28,792 nt of DNA, from NCBI RefSeq assembly GCF_000485595.1, contig NW_014577248.1:142559-171350 (forward strand), in the 5' to 3' direction. The notes beneath the pieces are model-generated. The model searched no databases, was not told the DNA's origin, and saw nothing but the letters and a program-made list of their open reading frames with translations. Positions 11,509 to 22,375 of the stretch are shown piece by piece. This DNA is from Priapulus caudatus. Its lineage: Eukaryota > Priapulida > Priapulimorpha > Priapulimorphida > Priapulidae. Position 1 is the first letter of the stretch. Every line of letters starts with the position of its first letter. The position numbers and the translations under genes are program-made.

Positions 11509-12360
11509 TCAACAGTTGGCACAAATCTTAAGGATACTCTCAACCTTTTGCAGGGTATGCTCTAATGAAGATTAAACGTTTATTGACGAATGAATCGAAT
11601 CAATCACTTATAGAGGAGATATATCTCTAAGCTCAAGGCCAAAAAAATTTATGAAATTTCCAGCACCCTAATTATGTTACCACAAAAATTTTGAATTTTT
11701 ATGTAAAATGCGTATTTGGAGTGTTTCTCAATTACAGAAAGAGTGAGATAAAAAAATTCGCCACATGTTAAGCACAATATTGTACCAAAATAGGGCATCA
11801 AGATTTTCTTTAAGTTCATATTTATGGAGAAAAATTAAAAAAACTGCCTAAAATTCAAGTCGCGCATGTTTGAATTTAAAATTTTTGCGAATAAAGAGAC
11901 ATAACTCATAAAGTACGGCACTTAATAACAATCCCTACGCACTTTTTACAGCAATATTGTCCCATTAAAACGAGTGTAAAATTAAATTATTCCGATTTGT
12001 AATCACAGAAAATATCCATTTATACACGACTACTAAGTCAGAAATTGGAACGAGAAATCACCGTTTTTCTGACGTCAGCCGCGGCTCACTATACACATGT
12101 ACGCGGCAAGCAAAATGCTCTGACAATTCATCACTGTACCGTTATATTCGGAGAAATGAGCGTGTACAGCAGGTGGCCACAGTAGTGTTAGCTCATTCGA
12201 ATAAAGTTTGAAATTAGAAAATCAGTAAAAATTTTGCCTAAAACCTTGGAGAGTATCCTTAACCGCTCGACGTACGTCATGATATTTGGGACGTCGGGTA
12301 TCGTGGAAAGCGACTCAGGATGACCAATTTGGCGCGCGTCAGAAGGGTCAAAGATCACGA
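11391..12360 (+). mobile_element. Hairpin-plus-tetranucleotide element, copy 2, interrupted by a MITE
   Basis: The stem-loop AGCT-CATCTGAC-GAA-GTCAGATG-C-AGCT (11395-11422) is followed by a GTCC/GTGC array (about 11445-11509) and GTCAACA, as in copy 1. The element is then interrupted by a TTAA-bounded insertion (11528-12262) and resumes with CCGCTCGACGTACGTCATG. Its right end is not visible; 12360 is where block R2 stops matching. Confidence 0.6.
11528..12262. mobile_element. TTAA-flanked MITE candidate (735 bp)
   Basis: The left end TTAAGGATACTCTCAACCTTTT and the reverse complement of the right end TTAAGGATACTCTCCAAGGTTTT agree over about 16 bases, with TTAA at both extremities. Flanking TTAA with inverted ends is typical of piggyBac-type insertion, although the terminal GGAT is not the usual CCY, so this class assignment is tentative. 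The interior is AT-rich with no ORF of note. A copy is at 17890-18619; only a right-end remnant is in R3 (about 24045-24125). Confidence 0.6.
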
Positions 12361-13187
12361 TTTCTTAAAACGTCTATATGAAAGAGCCCCTGAAATGCTC
12401 GCGCGGCCCGTCATCCGAATACGTAGGCAAAAACCGGGGGCAAACCCATGTACTCATGCATGGGGGATGACTGGCCACTTTTCTATTCTAATAAAACAGC
12501 CACTACCTGCCAATGCAGATGTGTTTAAATTTCATTACTCACAGCCTGAGCAAAATTGTCGCCTGCGCTGAATATAGTCTTGGATTTTAGCCGTGTGGAA
12601 TTTCAAGCACACAATGAAATTAGGTCATCTCTACTTTCTTGACTTAATTATCACCACGTTACGACAGGCGGATGCCATCTTTTGAATATTGATTACTACT
12701 TGCCACGGCCATCTTCGCGGCAACTATAGGCCTAGTGATACATTATGACAGCGATAAGACAGTAGCAGTTATGAAGTAGGATGGCAGTCGCAGTGTTTAG
12801 GGTTTAGTTTTACTTTTAGGGTGTTAAATACCTATGCCTAAACAGTTTTGATGACGTACGTCAAGCTGGTTTAGCGATGGAACAGGGCTTCAACTATTTG
12901 CGAGGTTCGGAAACAAGGCCAGTACAGTAGAGCAGCAGACCTCAGAGCAGCACTGTCGCTCATGCGGCACTTGATTTTAAATTAAAAATACCGAAAATTC
13001 GTGACGTAGTCAATTTTAAAGCTAACAATACTGTGATACCATATTGACGATGTATTATGTCAAAGCGTACATGACATGGGAGAGTCATGCAAGGTAACCG
13101 ACAGAAATAGTTATCCACACACATACGTAAACGTATGGCTATTCTGTATAGACTGTCACCGTAAGTTATATAGCTTCAAATCACATG
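12263..13187. other. Repeat-block DNA without recognised genes
   Basis: Matches about 24125-25178 in block R3. An 83-codon ORF (12320-12571) is not kept open in the R3 copy, and no domain is recognisable. I see no further structure. Confidence 0.6.
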
Positions 13188-13566
13188 GCGTCTAAACAGA
13201 GGATTGCTCCGAGCCTGCTGATTGGAGGATAAAATAGACCCCGCCTACCCAGCGCATATGCTATGCTATGACGGGTAGGAGACGTGCACTAATACCATAT
13301 GGATCCACGAACGATTTGAGTTACATTTCATATAAAGTCTAGCTTCTATAGACACATGTCTAGCCTTAAATCTCTGTGAATTTTGAGTCGATTTGATGCG
13401 GCGATTAGTCTTAATTAACTTAGCAAATATGCGACGCCGCGTGCTATGACGCCGTGAAACGAAATCGTCACGAATTCTATTTTTATCCTCAAAATGGAAA
13501 AGTGGGCGGGGTCGTATTTTTATCCTCCAATCGACAGGTTCGGAGCACTTCCTCTGTTTTAGACGC
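13188..13566. repeat. Inverted repeat with GGAGGATAAAAATAGACC arms
   Basis: The left arm (13188-13247) starts GCGTCTAAACAGAGG and contains GATTGGAGGATAAAATAGA and CCCCGCC. The right arm (13502-13566) is its reverse complement, ending CCTCTGTTTTAGACGC. An extra TATCCTC motif lies at 13484-13490, before the right arm. The spacer is about 250 bp with no convincing coding potential. The R3 counterpart (25179-25582) has the left-arm motif in two tandem copies. Confidence 0.75.
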
Positions 13567-14410
13567 ATGTTTCAAATCGTTGTCGAGCCGCGGAGAACGG
13601 CGTTTCACAAGCGACACGCCGAGTAGATTGTATGACAGAGCAGCTGCATGGCTTGAGATTAGAGGTAGAACTTATGGTCCCGCTCTAGGGTCCTATGCCG
13701 TGCCACGGCATTAATATATCTACTTGTGATTGACTTCAGATAAATTGTTCAAGGCTTGATGTAATTTATTTCACATGTTTTTATATATATTATTGCATTC
13801 CACGATGGTAAACTGAAATGAAAGGGTTCTGTATCTATAATTAAACTTTTGTTTTAACTGTTGGTCATTACATTCATGCAATAAAATAAAAATAGAGATA
13901 TTTATGAGTCATTTGCGAGTAATGCAATCTACAATGCTAATGTTACTGTTTTCTCATATAATATAAATCTTACCTGTTAATCTATAAATCTAAGTTTACA
14001 CTTAATATAATATCTACATAATCTGCCGTCCGCTATATACTGCGCAATAATGTCATTGTTGTCCAGAAAAGCCGCCCTACATGACCTTCCTTCGCACCTG
14101 CTCCTCTCCTTGTATATTTAACGCTACTTACTCTAATCACCTTATCTTCCCTATCTACCGCTCACCGCAACGTTTTCTTCTAAATTGCAGTGGCCTTTGA
14201 TCTAGAACAGCCTCATCATTTTCAATTTGGTTTTAAGGCGTTTTGTTTATTAGTAATTTAGTAGTTCTAAGTAATTAAGGCAAAATGTTATCTGGTGCTC
14301 ACTAGATTTTTTCGGACTAGTACGAAGCTCAAGCCCTTTCTACCCCTTTCCTGTAGAAAGGAACGCCTGTCTATAAAATTGCAGCCGGGGGTTTCCCCAA
14401 GGGACCCTTA
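13567..14410. other. Repeat-block DNA leading to the exon B copy
   Basis: AT-rich and colinear with 25583-26375 in R3. No exon-like ORF; one short ORF (13454-13714) overlaps the inverted repeat and is not conserved. Confidence 0.6.
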
Positions 14411-15130
14411 GGCCGCGCTTATGTCGGTCCTTACGACCCTAGTCGGCCGACAAACGATTTCAATATCGTACGTCAAAAACCGGCCAGATCGCGATAATAA
14501 AACATCCGGCCGACCAACTCGACATGAGTGCTCTTACGATGGAAAAATCGGTCCGCCGATGTGATCGCAGAGATAGAACATGTTTATTCTATCGAAGTGC
14601 GTCTGGCGACAAATCGCTGAGTGGCAGCCAATCACCGCACGCGTGTCGAGTCACATGATTATCAAAAGGTCACGTCATTAATAAAAGTGGCAGTCATACA
14701 CGCACTCGCCAGCAGTTCTACAGAAGAGGATATTGCACAACCCTTCTCAATATATATTAAGTTTCGCGTAATCACATAGCAAAAAAAATTCTGGCAACAA
14801 TGATTCTAACGATGTTCAGAAAATGGAGGATAGATTGTACGAAGTTAGCATGAATGTTTACTGCTAAGCGCCATTTTTGTGGCTTCTTACGTACGTGACT
14901 CGTTTTTATGTAGACTGGTCCAGACGTCAAAACTGGCTTGTGCTAGTAACAAAATACTGGGGGGAGCGGGGAGCGAACCCGTCTACGTTTCAATGGCAGG
15001 AACGCCGCGAATCTGATCGGCGATGTACAGAGCGTAGTCAGCTCCAGTCGGACATGAGTGTGCTACGATGCCTAATCCGGCGGTAAATTAGTCCGCCGAC
15101 AGACAAATCGTAGGCCGACATAGCGGAGCC
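14411..15130. mobile_element. ~720-bp MITE present in R1, absent from R3
   Basis: R3 reads straight through as GGGACCCTTACGTATAC (26365-26382). In R1 the same site is split after CCCTTA by 720 bp and resumes with TTTACGTATAC, giving an apparent TTA target duplication. The ends are inverted: GGCCGCGCTTATGTCGG on the left, and AGGCTCCGCTATGTCGG as the reverse complement of the right. Subterminal motifs repeat (GACATGAGTG near 14521 and 15051; several TCGGCCGACA-like stretches). A TTA duplication plus GGC-start ends suggests a PIF/Harbinger-type MITE. The empty site is direct evidence of insertion. Confidence 0.75.
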
Positions 15131-15271
15131 TTTACGTATACAGTTTGAAAGCATTAGCATCTTCCTGCATTTAAACATTGTTGTGTATGGACTTGTTACA
15201 TATGTGTTTACATTGTGCTATTAACATTGTAACATGGGTGTTGACATTGTTAACTTGTGTATGTGTTACAG

Positions 15272-15416
15272 GCATGGAGCAGCTTCTTCCAGCAGCCAGA
15301 GTCGCGAGTCAGTAGAGGAGGGAGTGTGGTCAGGTTGAGTGCCAAACAAAAGCTGCTAAACCAGTCATAACCTGGGAGAAGAACGAACGATCCTGCTAAC
15401 TCAGAATATTGCGAAG
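15272..15416 (+). pseudogene. Frame-broken second copy of exon B
   Basis: It sits after the same acceptor (GTGTTACAG) and before the same donor (AAGGTTAGTG) as exon B, and is 145 bp like it. About ten scattered small indels cancel in length but break the frame, giving a TAG about 14 codons in. The differences are mostly single-base gains and losses, not substitutions. That suggests poor sequence at a contig end, 35 bases before the N gap, more than true decay. It is either an allelic copy with errors or a dead duplicate exon. Confidence 0.75.
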
Positions 15417-15451
15417 GTTAGTGTAAACAGTGGTTTGGCGAGTAGGAGAGG

Positions 15452-15476
15452 NNNNNNNNNNNNNNNNNNNNNNNNN
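15452..15476. other. Assembly gap (25 N)
   Basis: Exactly 25 N. The left side ends in the exon B downstream intron; the right side begins in the middle of the repeat block, at the equivalent of 9091. The two sides are not continuous in either other copy. Confidence 1.
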
Positions 15477-15672
15477 CCGTGGTAGACTTCCGCCATCACG
15501 ACCCATAGCATTCACTAGTTTGTGTCGCACAGCACTCCAGCTGAATACATGTCGTCAGTCTACACAGATGTTCTGAGTAACTGCTGCGCAGCATCGATCC
15601 ACAGAGAGGTGGCTTTAACTGCCGATAAATGCGTATGTATAGCGACCGCTGTGTACAATGTGTATGCGATAA

Positions 15673-16153
15673 TTAAAGCCGACAATGCGCATCTACACGC
15701 TAATTCTCCTATACAGAGACTAGCAAATACTTCGTGTCATGCAGAATCATACTACCTTATGACAAAATAAACTCTAGTTCCTCCCATTTCACTGCGCGTT
15801 GTCTTATAAAACTATTTAAAAATACCTCCAATGTTTACAATTCCCTCGATTGGTTGACAGTTCCTTGCTCTCCCAAGCAACCGTTGCAGCGGTGCTGCCG
15901 TACGACGGTACGGTTAGCAAATAAAAACATGTGACGTTCACCTAACCACCGAGGCTAAAATGTTTGGCAAGCAAGTCGGCGTTGCCAGATTACCAGATTC
16001 TCACCTCTTTCTTGTGGGTTTTAAGCAAACGGCAGTGAAATGGAGGAACTAGAGTTTATTTGCCCATAAGTATAGTGTATTATGCATGACACGAAGTATT
16101 TGCTAGTCTAGTACTGAGAAAATTAGCGTTGGATGCGCATAGTGCGGCTTTAA
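15673..16153. repeat. Inverted repeat, copy in R2
   Basis: Arms 15673-15795 and 16032-16153, as described for 9290-9784, with a few indels. Confidence 0.75.
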
Positions 16154-16323
16154 GCGGGGTGCATGTTTTATTTTGCTTACAGAAAAAAGAATTGGCCAGG
16201 CGCTTCAGTTTTTGTGCCTCCGCCACGTTTAACAATATTGAGGATCGTGTTTCTAAATGGAACAGGAGCACGCCGCGCACGCGCACTCGATAGCACATGC
16301 ATACACGTACACGCTTGCTAATA

Positions 16324-17226
16324 CAGCTGCTCGAAATAAGCGTTGTCCGTGTCCGAGCAACACAGAATTTGCGCGCCACAACCTAACCAGTCTGAGACAT
16401 TGTCGCGTGGACAACCAAGAAAATGTGACGAAAAAACGCACTTTATTTATGTTTTCTCAGGGGTTCTCAAGAGCACTTATAGCCTGGCGGCCACCATTTA
16501 ATCTATCGTGTGGGAAAAGCGATGCATACCAGCTGCTATTTCAACACTGGTATAGTCAGCGTTTTCTGATTTATGAGAGGTGAACTCATTTGGAACCAGC
16601 AAACAGCAAGTTCACCCCTACATTTTGGTATTTTTATTCCATTATTATTTTGAATTTTCCGATGGCTTTTCATGCAAAACAAACAACAGTGGGATTCATT
16701 TGATCTTAAAGTTTTAAAAAAAGAGAATTGTCTAGTCAGAATGAACTGCTTACATCTACTCAAAAGTGCCGCAAATACCATCTCCTGCGATCTTACATTT
16801 CAAAATTTTCTAGGGGAGACCCATACCCCCCGCTTGTTTTTCACCCCCTCTCCTGAATCCTAGATCCACCACCTGAACAATTACATATCTGGAGCAGAGA
16901 ACAATGAACAAAAATGTCGCCTTTTCGCATGGCACCCAAAACAAGATTGCAGAGAAGGTAGAGGACCGTAGGGTGTGGAGAGGAGCGGAGGAGCCATTAA
17001 AATATTAAGTCATCCACTATTTTGCGCAGTTCGCTGTTTTTGGCCCCCTTGTTGAAAAATTCTGGCTTACACCAGTGTTTTGGGGGTGTTTTCGAACATA
17101 TATTATGTGATTGAAAATAGGAGATTTGGGATATTTTTTTTGAAAACAGAAATTGTTGCGGACAACCCGATTTGAGCCTGGGTTGTCCCAGGACAACCAC
17201 ATTTTTTTTTCTTATTTCGAGCACTG
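16324..17226. mobile_element. CAGTGCTCGAAATAAG element, copy in R2
   Basis: The left end has one extra base (CAGCTGCTCGAAATAAG); the right end CTTATTTCGAGCACTG (17211-17226) is perfect. The interior is colinear with 9958-10875. Confidence 0.65.
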
Positions 17227-17336
17227 ATCATATGCACGCACACACACGAAGGCAAAATAATGCTGTTAGAAACATACGACACTTTCGCGCTCTCGTACAC
17301 TTGCAATCATTCGTGCTTCCCTCTTATGTATGTATG

Positions 17337-17367
<31 letters not shown>

Positions 17368-17746
17368 GACTAGGCAGATGAGGGATGTGGAGTAAATATA
17401 GGCTTGCTTGTTTTAGATTACGTCACCGCCGTAAATAGTAAAAGTAAAAAAAAAATTCCACTTTTTCACAAAATGTAAGTAATTTCTGTTCATTAGTGGT
17501 CAATTTTTATGCGTCAAATTGCGTCATTATACTTTCTATTTTACTATATTTGTTCGATGTAAACACACACGGTGACTCATACATAGCCCACAGCAAGCAA
17601 TTAATGTCAGGATCATAATATCAAATCGTCCAGGGTTTTTGGATTTTTTTAACTAGTTGAGAAAATCTTATCGGGTAAGAATTTGATGATACATTTAGTC
17701 CCGTTAGTACTTATTTTTAATGTAAATATATAGCAACTCAATTTTT

Positions 17747-17813
17747 TAGCTCATCTGACGAAGTCAGATGCAGCTTGTAGAATCGCATGATTGTCCGTCC
17801 GTCCGTTCGTCCG

Positions 17814-17869
<56 letters not shown>

Positions 17870-18722
17870 TCAACAGTTGGGCACAAATCTTAAGGATACT
17901 CTCAACCTTTTGCACGGGTATTGCTCTAATGAAGATTAAACGTTTATTGACGAATGAATCGAATCAATCACTTATAGAGGAGATATCTCTAAGCTCAAGG
18001 CAAAAAAATTTATGAAATTTCCAGCACCTAATTATGTTACCACAAAAATTTTGAATTTTTATGTAAAAATGGTATTTTGGATGTTTCTCAATTACCAGAA
18101 AGAGTGAGGATACAAAATTTTCGCCACATGTTAAGCGCAATATGTACCAAAATAGTGCATCAAGATTTTTCTTTAAGTTTCATATTTACGGAGGAAAATT
18201 AAAAAAACTGCCTAAAATTCAAGTCGCGCATGTTTGAATTAAAAAATTTTGCGAATAAAGAGACATAACTCATAAAATACGGCACTTAATAACAATCCCT
18301 GACGCACTTTTTTACAGCAATATGTTACCATTAAAACGAGTGTAAAATTAAATTTTTCCGATTTGTAATCACAGAGAAATATCCATTTATACATCGACTA
18401 CTAAGTCAGAAATTGGAACGGAGAAATCACCGTTTTCTGACGTCAGCCGCGGCTCACTATACACATGTACGCGGGCAAGCAAAATGCTCTGACAATTCAC
18501 ATGTACCGTTATATGGAGAAATGAGCGTGCACACAGGTGGCACATAGTGTTAGCCATCGAATAAAGTTGAAAATGAAAAATCAGTAAAGATTTTCCTAAA
18601 ACCTTGAGAGTATCCTTAACCGCTCGACGTACGGTCATGATATTCGGGACGTCGGGGGTATCGTGGAAAGGACTCAGGATGACCAATTTGGCGGGTCAAG
18701 GGTCAAAGATCAAGATTTTCTA
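17747..18722 (+). mobile_element. Hairpin-plus-tetranucleotide element, copy 3, interrupted by a MITE
   Basis: Stem-loop at 17747-17775 identical to that at 11394, then a GTCC run and a long GTGC array (about 17811-17869), GTCAACA, and the same nested TTAA insertion. Confidence 0.6.
17890..18619. mobile_element. TTAA-flanked MITE candidate, copy in R2
   Basis: Left TTAAGGATACTCTCAACC and right GAGAGTATCCTTAA, 730 bp. The terminal match (TTAAGGATACTCTCAA) is perfect here. Confidence 0.6.
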
Positions 18723-18726
18723 AAGC

Positions 18727-20697
18727 ACAGCGAGCCAGCGAGCGTGTACATGTGAGCGAGCAGCAGCAACGAGCGGCTGCTACGAGCGAGCGAGCAGCAA
18801 GCCAGCAAGCCAGCGTGTACATGTGAGCGAGCAGCAGCAACGAGCGGCTGCTACGAGCGAGCGAGCAGCAAGCCAGCAAGCCAGCGTGTACATGTCAGTA
18901 CGCTGGCGTATATCGTGCGTTATTCGTGTGTTCGTGAGTCGTATGGCGTATGTCGCTGGCAGAGGTATGCACTCTCCGTGAGTGCCCTCTGTCTAGTTGA
19001 CGATGTTTTTTTGTTCGCCCGACACTGAAATGCTTATAACTTGGACATGCGAGCTATTATGGGTGAGTCATTATTTTCTGCACCTGCCATGATACTGCGT
19101 GTCAGTTGTTATAAACAAGATTTCTAAATGTTTATATGGGAAGCTACATAATGACAGATATGGCATTGTTATCGGTGTTACTAATGCCCTGCCTCCTAAG
19201 CACATTGTGGAAGCATAATACGTACCTGTAAAGCTTGAATATCAAATTATTCGTGCGCTTCGGCAGTGCTGTCTGTACTTATGCGTATACGTTACGTCGG
19301 TCGCGTGAGTTCCCGTGCTGCCGCCACGAGTACAAAGGTTAAATGTACAAATGATCTACAATCCCCGTGCCAATTGAATGCCTCGAAATCTATTTTTATG
19401 TCATTCATGCCAGTTCGAATTTTCGGTGCCGTCCGTTGACACCTGTAGAGATCGCGCGGCGGTGGATAAAAAAACACACCATAGATCAATGCGCTGGTGC
19501 GGTCAGTGGTAATGATCGCGAGTCTGCGGGCTCGTTAACAGGTAACACTGAGCTTGAATGGCAATAAAACTACACGTAACGATTCTCCGTGTATGAGGTT
19601 GGCGTATAACTTATAAGTGTCCGAGTGTCTCGCATGCATGCTCTCCTGACACCCAGTCAGGCAAGAAGCACCGTCACTGTCGCTGGCTGCTGCATTCGTT
19701 GTTGTGAACTTTTATAGGAGGGGGTCGTGTTCGTGGTACCTCCCCCCCCCCCCGTGAAGGATGATCGCATGCGTGTGTGAAAGCATTTAGATGCACGAAA
19801 ATCGTTGGCGAAATTTTTTAGCGTTGGCGTGCGCTGGCCAGCTCTAGCCTGCTGACCGATTGTTGGGCGCAAATGTTTATGGTTGTTTTTTCACCAGACA
19901 AGCTTGTCTGTGCCTTTGAAACCGTTCAGGTTTTACATGTACATTGTCCACGAAAAGCTGCTCTCTCGAAAGGAACCGGTTGGTCCTCATTATGGTCTAT
20001 GCGCCACATGACCACCATGCTATTTTGGTCGTAGCATCAGCTTAGATGTGACCCCGATTTTTCTATCGAAAGTAGTTCCGGCATCTTTGTCATGTGCCCA
20101 TGTGCTGTGTGCGCGCGTGTGTGCACTGCGCGCGTGCGTGCGTGCTTGCGTGCGCGTGCGTGTATCGTGTATGTGTCTCTGCAAAGGGCACAAAGAAAGG
20201 CAAACATTTCTGTAATAACTAATATTGTATGGTCCAGGAAGAATTCTTATTGGGAAGCAATTATTTACAAACTAGTTCCAAAGCAGCATGGTAGATGACA
20301 ATGTGAGGTGTAGCCGTGTGAAATCGCCTCTTTACAATAAAAACTAGACAGAGTGCACTCACGGAGAGTGCATACCTCCGCCAGCGACATACGCCATACG
20401 CCATAGGACTCACGAACACAGGAATATAAGCCACGATGAACGCCCAGCGTACTGGCATGTACACGCTGGCTTGCTCGGCTTGCATGCTCGCGATCGCGTC
20501 GTAGGGCAGCCCGCGCGTCGTGCTGCTGCGGCTGCCCCTCAACATGTAGCGAATCGCGTCGCTGCTCGCGCTGGCGCTGGCTGGCTGGGGCCTGCTCGCT
20601 TGGCTGACGCGGCTAATTAATCGGATCGGCACGAAGCCACACGAACACACTAACACACCACACGAGGCGAGAAGCTTTCGTTGGGACGAGAAGCAAC
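18727..20697. mobile_element. Foldback element, truncated and noisy copy
   Basis: Matches 6611-8455. The left terminus is missing because the block starts inside the arm. The right arm (about 20345-20697) is heavily altered by inserted bases, and the terminal CTCCGTTGGGCGGAGG is not intact. An A-rich run (about 20700-20740) replaces the short flank seen at 8460. Confidence 0.7.
18742..18883 (+). repeat. 71-bp tandem duplication
   Basis: Two units starting GCGTGTACATGTGAGCG at 18742 and 18813, followed by the partial start of a third at 18884. R1 has one unit (6628-6698). Confidence 0.9.
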
Positions 20698-21117
20698 TTA
20701 TAAAAGAAAAAAAAAAAGAACAAAGAAAAAAAAAACAAACAAATATATATATTGCAATGCTTGGTGTCACGGTGGTCGAACTTTGCGCTCATTTATTTCT
20801 ACATTCCAGCCCACAGGTTATATTTCAGCAAGCTGTAAAAGTCTGATATATAGAAGTTAAGCCAACGTCGAATGTTGGGTATGTATACGCCGTCAGTGTC
20901 GTGTCGTCGTGTGTGTGTGTGCTGTGTGTGTGTGGCGTGCGTGCGTGCGTGCGTGGCGTGCGCGCGTGCGTGCGCTGCATGCCTACGTAAGTTTCATATA
21001 AGGAGTGCGGACGTTCGCCAACAATCACAGAACTCTTATAACTGCGGGGCACATAACAGCTTTGCTGGGCATTATCGAGATAACGCATAAGGCCAGCAGC
21101 TAGATCACGTTCGCTTG

Positions 21118-21365
21118 TGAGGAGGAGGAGGAAGCGGCGAGGAGCGGAGGGGAGGAGCGCGAGGAGGATGAGGAAGGCGAAGAGAGGATAGAAGGAGGAG
21201 TGGTGTAGACGAGAAGGAGGAGGAAGGAGGCAGGCAGAGAGAGGAGGTAGAGGTGCAGGGCATGAGAGAAGGAGGGAAAAGACGACGAGGCAAGGGCAGG
21301 AGGTGACGTAGGTGGAGAAGAGGCGAATGAGGCGAGGAGAGAGGATGAGGAAGAAGGAAAGAGCA
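21118..21365 (+). repeat. Degraded (GGA)n tract
   Basis: Counterpart of 8844-9065, interrupted by many C and T bases in keeping with the insertion-rich character of this part of R3. Confidence 0.85.
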
Positions 21366-22375
21366 GCGAGTCATGTGTCTGTTTAACTGGCGCGCGACGC
21401 CGTGTAGATCTTACCGCCATCACGAATCCCATATGCATTCAGCTAGTGTGTCGCAGCAGCACGCAGCTGAATACATGTGCGTGCAGGTCAAGATGTGTCG
21501 TAGTAACTGCTGGAGCAGCATCGTATGCCACAGAGAGGTGGCGCTTTAACTGCGCGAGTAATGGCCGTATGTAATACCGACCGCTGTGTATCAATGTCTG
21601 TATCGATTAAGTTAAAAAAATGGCCGCACCAATGCGCATCTGCACGCCCTTGGCGGCGGAATTCTCCCGGTGAGTCACCTGTGAGACTAGCGAAATACTG
21701 TCGTGCATGCAGAATCATAATACCGTTATGACAAAATAAAAGCTCCTAGTTCCTCGCGACTTTCATCACTGCGGTTGTCTTATAAAAGTCAGTTGTAGAA
21801 TGATACCGTCCAAGTGTTGTACAAATTCTCCGATGTTGTTGACCAGTTTCGCGTTGCTCTCGGCAGGCAACCGTGGCAGGTCGGTGCTGCGGTAGCACGC
21901 GGTACGGGTGTAGCAAAGAATAAAAACATGTGACGTCAACCTAACCACTTCGAGCTAATTGTCTTGGCAAGCAAGTCGGGCGTTCCGCCAGATTACCAGC
22001 GCCAGATTTCGCACCTCTTTTCTGTGGTTTAAGCAAACGGCGGCAGTGAAACTGGGAGGAACCTAAGTTTATTGGCCAATAGGAGCTATGTTTGATTATG
22101 CATGACACGAAGTATTGTGCTAGTCGTAGGTCGACTTGGAGAAATACGCGTTGGATGCGCAAATAGTGCGGCTTCAAGCGGGGTATGCATGTGTACCGAT
22201 TTTGCTTACAAGAAAAAGCTTGCATCGCGGCAGCGCTTTCAGTTATTTTGTGCGGCTCCGCGACCGTTTAAAATATCTGAGCGATCGTGTCTAATGAACA
22301 GGAGCAAACGCGGGTCGCTGCGACACAGCCGCGACGGTCGATAAGCACATGCATACACGTACACGCTTGCATATA

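Larger units (their letters stand above)
6611..15451 (+). repeat. Duplicated block R1 (counterpart of 18727-26680)
   Basis: Landmarks occur in the same order in R1 and R3: foldback arms, GT tract, GGA tract, the 9290-9784 inverted repeat, the 918-bp element, the TATG array, the 13188-13566 inverted repeat, and an exon B copy. R1 ends at a 25-N gap exactly after AGTAGGAGAGG, which in R3 continues into the single-copy right flank. R1 carries two insertions that R3 lacks (about 11340-12190 and 14411-15130). Confidence 0.9.
15477..18724 (+). repeat. Duplicated block R2 (counterpart of 9091-12357)
   Basis: Starts CCGTGGTAGACTTCCGCCAT, as at 9091, and stays colinear through the inverted repeat, the 918-bp element, the TATG array, the hairpin element and the TTAA MITE. 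It ends at ATTTTCTAAAGC, where it switches abruptly into the interior of the foldback left arm. Its length is close to R1 over the same span, with scattered single-base indels. Confidence 0.9.

Noticed and set aside
20261-20770. 169-codon reverse ORF, the longest in the window
   Set aside because: It spans the error-rich copy of the foldback right arm; the cleaner copy at 8100-8515 does not keep this frame.
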